Positions 8,103 through 11,385 of a stretch of DNA of 11,385 nucleotides are shown here, piece by piece. Numbering within the stretch: position 1 is the first letter of the stretch; every line of letters starts with the position of its first letter. The stretch is from Flavobacteriales bacterium UBA3376 (GTDB lineage: Bacteria > Bacteroidota > Bacteroidia > Flavobacteriales > Weeksellaceae), in the NCBI GenBank assembly GCA_002359055.1, contig DEQC01000023.1:67132-78516 (forward strand), given 5' to 3'. The notes under the pieces were generated by a model. The model ran no database searches, had not been told where the DNA came from, and was given only the letters and a program-made list of their open reading frames with translations. Both the position numbers and the translations under genes were made by a program.

Positions 8103-8489
8103 CAAAACCAAAGTCAATAAAAAGAAACTCATTTCTTGTGCATGTACACTATGAGGAATTCTCGGTTGCAAAGCGATCATCTGACCTTTGTTAAGTATGA
8201 CTTTGTTTTGTTCTGCGATAAATTCAATTTTACCTTCCATCACTTGAACACTGATATAACCTGGTGCTGTGTGAGTTTTTAACTCAGCATCTTTATGAAG
8301 ACCAATCAATACAATTCTCAAAGCATCGGATTTGAAAAGTGTAATCGAATTGCTTCCACTTGCTTTCCAAGTGACTTCTTCCTTCAATTGATCGATGTAT
8401 TTCTCGATGTCCATTTCGACCAAACTCGCGTTTAAAAATCTTTCACCTTCGGGTCGTAAGGGCGTGGATTCGTTTTTCTTTTCTTCCAT
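8094..8489 (-). CDS. Small cupin-domain protein
   Basis: This encodes a 131-residue cytoplasmic protein with a single cupin barrel after a charged N-terminus of about 40 residues. The barrel is recognised from LKTHTAPGYISVQVMEGKIEF (around 70-90), the first cupin motif, and from GQMIALQPRIPHSVHA (102-117), the second. Of the usual four metal ligands only the second histidine of motif 1 (His73) and the motif-2 histidine (His113) are clear. Lys71 sits where the first His is expected and Gly77 where the Glu is expected; His116 is extra. Metal binding may therefore be altered or absent, and the substrate is unknown. The gene is last in the minus-strand operon, 28 nt after the Rrf2 gene, with no Shine-Dalgarno sequence, and ends inside the ftsZ terminator's T-tract. 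The fold call is firm; the function is open. Confidence 0.85.
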   Translation of the reverse strand: MEEKKNESTPLRPEGERFLNASLVEMDIEKYIDQLKEEVTWKASGSNSITLFKSDALRIVLIGLHKDAELKTHTAPGYISVQVMEGKIEFIAEQNKVILNKGQMIALQPRIPHSVHAQEMSFFLLTLVLKK

Positions 8490-8517
8490 AATTTTAATTT
8501 TTGTAATTGTTTAATAA

Positions 8518-8949
8518 TTAATTGATTAAATGTACCAAACCTTCGGACATAGGTTGTGTTAAATCTGAGATTTTTTTCTCCATAAATAGTTTCTTTATCA
8601 AATCTCTTCCTTCTTTATATTCATGATGAATCGGACACGGATGAGTAGCAGAACACTGTTTTAAACCCAAACCGCATTCGTTGAAAACTCCTTTTCCATC
8701 TACTGTGTTCACTATTTTTATCAATGGTAAATCGAATTGATCATCTTCCATAAAAAATCCACCCGATGGTCCTTTCATACTATTGATAATTCCTTGTTTG
8801 ACCAATACCTGTAAGACTTTACCTACCGTATGTTCACTTGCATCGATTTTTGAGGCAATTTCTTTTTTGCCTGCTTTTTTTCCTTCAGAACTGATGCTCG
8901 AAAGAAAAATCACTGCTTTGATCGCTGTTTTACACGTTTGACTAATCAT
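8518..8949 (-). CDS. Rrf2-family transcriptional regulator (IscR/NsrR-like, probable Fe-S sensor)
   Basis: This encodes a 143-residue winged-helix regulator of the Rrf2 family. The DNA-binding part covers about 1-67: the recognition helix lies around SEHTVGKVLQVLVKQG (38-53), and the wing is KGPSGGFF (59-66), matching the GPGGG-type wing of IscR and NsrR. Three cysteines, Cys92, Cys99 and Cys105, lie in ECGLGLKQCSATHPCPIHHE (91-110), with spacing C-x6-C-x5-C. E. coli IscR has C-x5-C-x5-C, so an Fe-S cluster is likely but the first spacing is one residue longer. Cys6 is a further cysteine. The family senses NO, Fe-S status, redox or cysteine; which applies here cannot be read from sequence. 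It is embedded in the minus-strand operon, 1 nt after the DUF59 gene, so it probably regulates its own operon. Confidence 0.93.
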   Translation of the reverse strand: MISQTCKTAIKAVIFLSSISSEGKKAGKKEIASKIDASEHTVGKVLQVLVKQGIINSMKGPSGGFFMEDDQFDLPLIKIVNTVDGKGVFNECGLGLKQCSATHPCPIHHEYKEGRDLIKKLFMEKKISDLTQPMSEGLVHLIN

Positions 8950-8950
8950 A

Positions 8951-9277
8951 TTATATGTGTCCTAAATATTCTCTTCCTTCCTCTGAAATCATTGTAAAAT
9001 CCCAAACTGGATTGAATGTTAAATTAACTTTTATTTCCCAATTTGGAAACGATTTTTGAAGCGACTTTTTTGTATCGCTGACAATAGAATCTCCCATCGG
9101 ACAAAATTGAGTGGTCAATGTCATTGTTAATTCAATGTGTTGATTCGATTCATCAAAATCTATCTGATAAATCAAACCTAAATCTACTATGTTTAAACCT
9201 ATTTCAGGATCTAAAACTTCATATAAGCCTTCAAGTGCAACTTCGCATTTCGATTCGTTATTGGTATAAATATTCAT
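8951..9277 (-). CDS. DUF59 / MIP18-family metal-sulfur cluster assembly factor (SufT-like)
   Basis: This encodes a 108-residue cytoplasmic protein consisting of one DUF59 (MIP18-like) domain. Landmarks are LDPEIGLNIVDLGLIY (22-37), the family's most conserved block, then LTTQFCPMGD (54-63) with the conserved Cys59, and LTFNPVWDFTMISEEGRE (86-103). Relatives include SufT, YitW and the N-terminal domain of PaaD, which help mature Fe-S proteins. No suf or isc scaffold genes are visible beside it, so it may serve one specific client in this operon; that is inference. Its start overlaps the stop of the upstream membrane-protein gene as ATGA, a sign of translational coupling. The gene symbol is left empty because sufT cannot be separated from its paralogues by sequence reading alone. 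Confidence 0.92.
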   Translation of the reverse strand: MNIYTNNESKCEVALEGLYEVLDPEIGLNIVDLGLIYQIDFDESNQHIELTMTLTTQFCPMGDSIVSDTKKSLQKSFPNWEIKVNLTFNPVWDFTMISEEGREYLGHI

Positions 9278-10557
9278 AATTTCTGTTGCTTGTGAAACAT
9301 TATTTTCATTGAATTAAATACATAAAACATTGCTGAAATCAATAGTGAAAAAACTCCTATCCATATCAATGTATAAAACTCTAAAATTATTCCTAAAATA
9401 CTCAGCCCAAATCCTATAATATAACTTATCATCATTGCTCGATATACTTTTTCATCGAACAAATCCTTGGGCGCAGGTGTTTTGCCTTGATGTGTTTTAT
9501 TGTGGTAAACACTGTTCCAAATGATAAAAGGCAAAGTCTTAAAAGTCATTCCAAATATCATCGATGTGATCCATCCAAAAAATATACAAAATCCATATAA
9601 AAGCGATAAACGCTGTTGTTGAATTGGAAAAATCAATAGTACAATTGATAAAATTATCAATGGTAAAATCATTTGAACGACTGATATTAGAGAGAGTTTC
9701 ATAGGAAAATCAATTTTCTTACGAATTCTTCCTCGATAAGCTCTATAACAAAATTGTCCAAAATAATAAAATCCAAGGAGAATCAATAGTATTGAGAAAT
9801 AGTTGGCAGTGTAATGAATTTTAAATGTTTGAATCAATAAATAACTGACCAAACTTGAATTTACCAAAATAAAAATTTTCCAAAGTGCTTTGCTGTCTTG
9901 GTGTTGAGAAATTAAAAACATGGGAATCAAGCGTGAACCTACACCAAAAATCATCAATAAAACCCAGCCTATAATTCCCATATGTGCGTGAAGATTCAAA
10001 TAACTCAGTGAACTTTCGGCCAAAATTGTTTGATGAAAATTCAAAACTAAAATCAATCCAAAAAAAGTGGTCGAAAATAGCCAAAGCGATGAAGTGAGCA
10101 TAAACCAAACCCGAACTTCAGTCTTTTTACTTTTGTAAATGCTTAAAATTACATTGATCAAATAAAAAACAACTCCAATGTTGATCAGAATACCACCCAA
10201 TAACAATAGGTTTTTTGTATCGAAAACATAAAAACCAGTGATGAGAATTGGTATTCCAATGGCCGAAAAAATAAAACTTAAATATGCTAAGCTGTTGCTA
10301 TAGAGTTTACTTGCAATGATTACAGGCAAGAGTTGATATGACGCACCGAAAATTATCATACTTCCCCAACCAAGTGCCATAATGTGTGTAATTGCCAAAG
10401 TTTTTGAAAAGAAATGATGGTTATCAAATATTTCTAAATTCAGAAAAAGCATTAATAAACCAACAAAAATTGACAATGATGCATATGCATAAAAAGGCAA
10501 AACCACTTTGTGTGATGTAGTTTGTTGTAAACCTTGATTTTGGCCAGGTGTAAACAT
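9274..10557 (-). CDS. 12-helix membrane protein resembling haem-copper oxidase subunit I, catalytic ligands largely missing
   Basis: This encodes a 427-residue, very hydrophobic inner-membrane protein with about twelve predicted helices, the count of haem-copper oxidase subunit I. Three segments share the exact pattern GW-x4-IFG-x5-[LI]-P at 63-78, 197-212 and 328-343. Five residues before each GW stand His58, His192 and Phe323. His190 lies two residues before His192. In a real oxidase helices II, VI and X carry histidines, helix VII carries a His-His pair and helix X carries His-x-His. Here I see no His-His pair and no helix X histidines, so O2 or NO reduction by the standard centre is unlikely; one bound haem remains possible. 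It is probably what is usually annotated as CcoN-like or NnrS-like. It sits 1 nt after the DUF1858/DUF2249 gene and overlaps the DUF59 gene by 4 bp. Confidence 0.78.
   Translation of the reverse strand: MFTPGQNQGLQQTTSHKVVLPFYAYASLSIFVGLLMLFLNLEIFDNHHFFSKTLAITHIMALGWGSMIIFGASYQLLPVIIASKLYSNSLAYLSFIFSAIGIPILITGFYVFDTKNLLLLGGILINIGVVFYLINVILSIYKSKKTEVRVWFMLTSSLWLFSTTFFGLILVLNFHQTILAESSLSYLNLHAHMGIIGWVLLMIFGVGSRLIPMFLISQHQDSKALWKIFILVNSSLVSYLLIQTFKIHYTANYFSILLILLGFYYFGQFCYRAYRGRIRKKIDFPMKLSLISVVQMILPLIILSIVLLIFPIQQQRLSLLYGFCIFFGWITSMIFGMTFKTLPFIIWNSVYHNKTHQGKTPAPKDLFDEKVYRAMMISYIIGFGLSILGIILEFYTLIWIGVFSLLISAMFYVFNSMKIMFHKQQKL
9529..9591 (-). repeat. Internal protein repeat 3 of 3 in the oxidase-like protein
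   Basis: This encodes residues 323-343, FCIFFGW then IFG and TLP, in the same register and offset by 131 residues from repeat 2. Phe323 replaces the histidine; this is the helix X position, where active oxidases bind both haems. Confidence 0.75.
9922..9984 (-). repeat. Internal protein repeat 2 of 3 in the oxidase-like protein
   Basis: This encodes residues 192-212, HMGIIGW then IFG and LIP, in the same register as repeat 1 and offset by 134 residues. His192, with His190 just before it, corresponds to the helix VI region. Confidence 0.75.
10324..10386 (-). repeat. Internal protein repeat 1 of 3 in the oxidase-like protein
   Basis: This encodes residues 58-78, HIMALGW then IFG and LLP. His58 falls where helix II of haem-copper oxidases carries the low-spin haem ligand. 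Confidence 0.75.
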
Positions 10558-10558
10558 T

Positions 10559-11371
10559 TTAAATTTTAAAAATTAATAAATAAACTTCGCCTTCTTGCAC
10601 TTCTTTGATTCTATAATAAAAATTTCTATCTTTCAATTCATTGAGCAAAAACACAGGGATTTTTTTATGATAAACATAAAGCGCTTGATGTTTTTCTAAA
10701 CTTTCAATCGCTTCCAAAATTCTCAACATGGGTTCAGGCATTTCTAAATGACGAACATCGATTTCCTTTAGATCATTTTTAAATCGATTATAAATTTTTT
10801 CCCAATTGGAAGTTTCTGAAATCGAATCATTGTCAAAATGCTGAATTTCATCGGTTTCTTTATAAAAATAAGTTTCAAACCTCTCTTCATTTATTTTATC
10901 GACAAAAACATGAAATCCTTGTTTCAACATCAATTGAATCAAAGGCACTGGCTCAAAACTATTGACAATAATCAACGCATGACCTGCTTTTAAATGTTTC
11001 AACTTTTGTTGAATTTCTCTCAATGGATCTTTTCCATCAGTTAAAATTTCTCTTACATCGAAAATTTCCTTTTGACTTTCACTTAAAACCTTTAGATAAT
11101 CAGGCATTGGATTTTTCTGAAATTCATCCTTTAATTCCTCTTTAATTTCTTCTCTTTCAAAACCCAATTTCTCCAAAACTTCAAAAAAATCATCTGGAGT
11201 ACATCCGCCAATTTTCGACGCCATGGCAATACTTGTTCTTCCTGCCATCAATTTTCTTAAAACAGGATTTCTCAATTTATTGAAAGCAGGACTCAATTGA
11301 ACAATTGCTTCCAAAGAATCTTTGTGATGTTTGAGTAAAGTCGATATTTTAGTGTCTTTGTTGATGTACAT
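10559..11371 (-). CDS. DUF1858-DUF2249-DUF2249 three-domain protein
   Basis: This encodes a 270-residue soluble protein with no signal peptide or membrane span. Residues 1-65 form a DUF1858 domain, recognised by MYINKDTKISTLL and SPAFNKLRNPVLRKLMAGRTS (split around 27-47). Residues about 103-170 form a first DUF2249 domain (FDVREIL at 104-110, GHALIIVN at 130-137, EPVPL at 140-144). Residues about 203-269 form a second (IDVRHLE at 204-210, PEPMLRILEAI at 212-222, HQALYVYH at 228-235). DUF2249 belongs to the small alpha/beta SirA/TusA-like fold and often occurs beside denitrification or anaerobic respiration genes, but its biochemistry is not settled. The only cysteine is Cys57 in DUF1858. The start at 11371 fits the usual N-terminus; the frame is open for the 14 bases upstream. 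It is the first visible gene of the minus-strand operon. Confidence 0.85.
   Translation of the reverse strand: MYINKDTKISTLLKHHKDSLEAIVQLSPAFNKLRNPVLRKLMAGRTSIAMASKIGGCTPDDFFEVLEKLGFEREEIKEELKDEFQKNPMPDYLKVLSESQKEIFDVREILTDGKDPLREIQQKLKHLKAGHALIIVNSFEPVPLIQLMLKQGFHVFVDKINEERFETYFYKETDEIQHFDNDSISETSNWEKIYNRFKNDLKEIDVRHLEMPEPMLRILEAIESLEKHQALYVYHKKIPVFLLNELKDRNFYYRIKEVQEGEVYLLIFKI
10565..10765 (-). repeat. Second DUF2249 domain of a tandem pair
   Basis: This encodes residues about 203-269, with DVRHLEMPEPM, which matches the classic DUF2249 opening better than the first copy does. The later EPVPL motif is degraded here to KIPVFLL. Confidence 0.75.
10862..11065 (-). repeat. First DUF2249 domain of a tandem pair
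   Basis: This encodes residues about 103-170, beginning DVREILTDGKDP. It aligns with the second copy at DVR, at the ALIIV/ALYVY strand and at the Pro-Val/Leu-Leu helix start, with a short insertion (TDGKD) after DVREIL. Confidence 0.65.
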
Positions 11372-11385
11372 CTGCTTGAATTGAA

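Noticed and set aside
9821..10108. 95-codon minus-strand frame inside the oxidase-like gene
   Set aside because: It is an alternate frame of a hydrophobic gene, and the repeat motifs support the 427-residue frame instead.
9274..10557. A functional cbb3 oxidase or nitric oxide reductase catalytic subunit
   Set aside because: The helix X His-x-His and the helix VII His-His pair are not present, and no cytochrome c subunit genes lie beside it.
1..11385. CRISPR arrays, tRNA or rRNA genes, insertion sequences, phage attachment sites
   Set aside because: I found no direct-repeat arrays, tRNA-like cloverleafs, transposase motifs or terminal inverted repeats; coding sequence fills nearly the whole window.

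Overview
This window looks like a chromosomal segment from a Bacteroidota bacterium, most likely a member of the Flavobacteriia. The DNA is A+T-rich, and almost no start codon has a recognisable Shine-Dalgarno sequence. FtsZ carries a long acidic linker and ends in the SFLHDNVD tail typical of this phylum. The division cluster runs murC-ftsQ directly, with no murB or ddl between them. The assignment rests on protein motifs and gene order read by eye; no database search was run.

Positions 1-8024 (+ strand) hold the distal half of the dcw (division and cell wall) cluster: murD (3' part only), ftsW, murG, murC, ftsQ, ftsA and ftsZ. MurD and MurC build the UDP-MurNAc-peptide precursor. MurG makes lipid II, and FtsW polymerises lipid II at the septum. 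FtsQ belongs to the divisome scaffold, and FtsA anchors the FtsZ ring to the membrane. From ftsW to ftsA every junction is an overlap (26, 4, 11 and 11 bp), so the genes are probably translationally coupled. Only ftsZ has a leader of its own (39 nt). A strong hairpin with a T-tract ends the cluster at 8057-8102.

Positions 8094-11371 (- strand) hold a compact convergent operon. In order of transcription it encodes: a DUF1858-DUF2249-DUF2249 protein; a 12-helix membrane protein resembling haem-copper oxidase subunit I but lacking most catalytic ligands; a DUF59/SufT-type metal-sulfur assembly factor; an Rrf2-family regulator with three cysteines spaced for an Fe-S cluster; and a small cupin. 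Spacings are 1 nt, a 4-bp overlap, 1 nt and 28 nt. The promoter lies beyond the right edge.

Family knowledge links DUF2249, Rrf2/NsrR and oxidase-like proteins with nitric oxide, denitrification or Fe-S stress. The best inference is therefore a redox- or NO-responsive module placed next to the division cluster. That function is not shown by the sequence itself. The most distinctive signal is a threefold repeat with exact internal spacing inside the oxidase-like protein, in which the third copy has lost its histidine.
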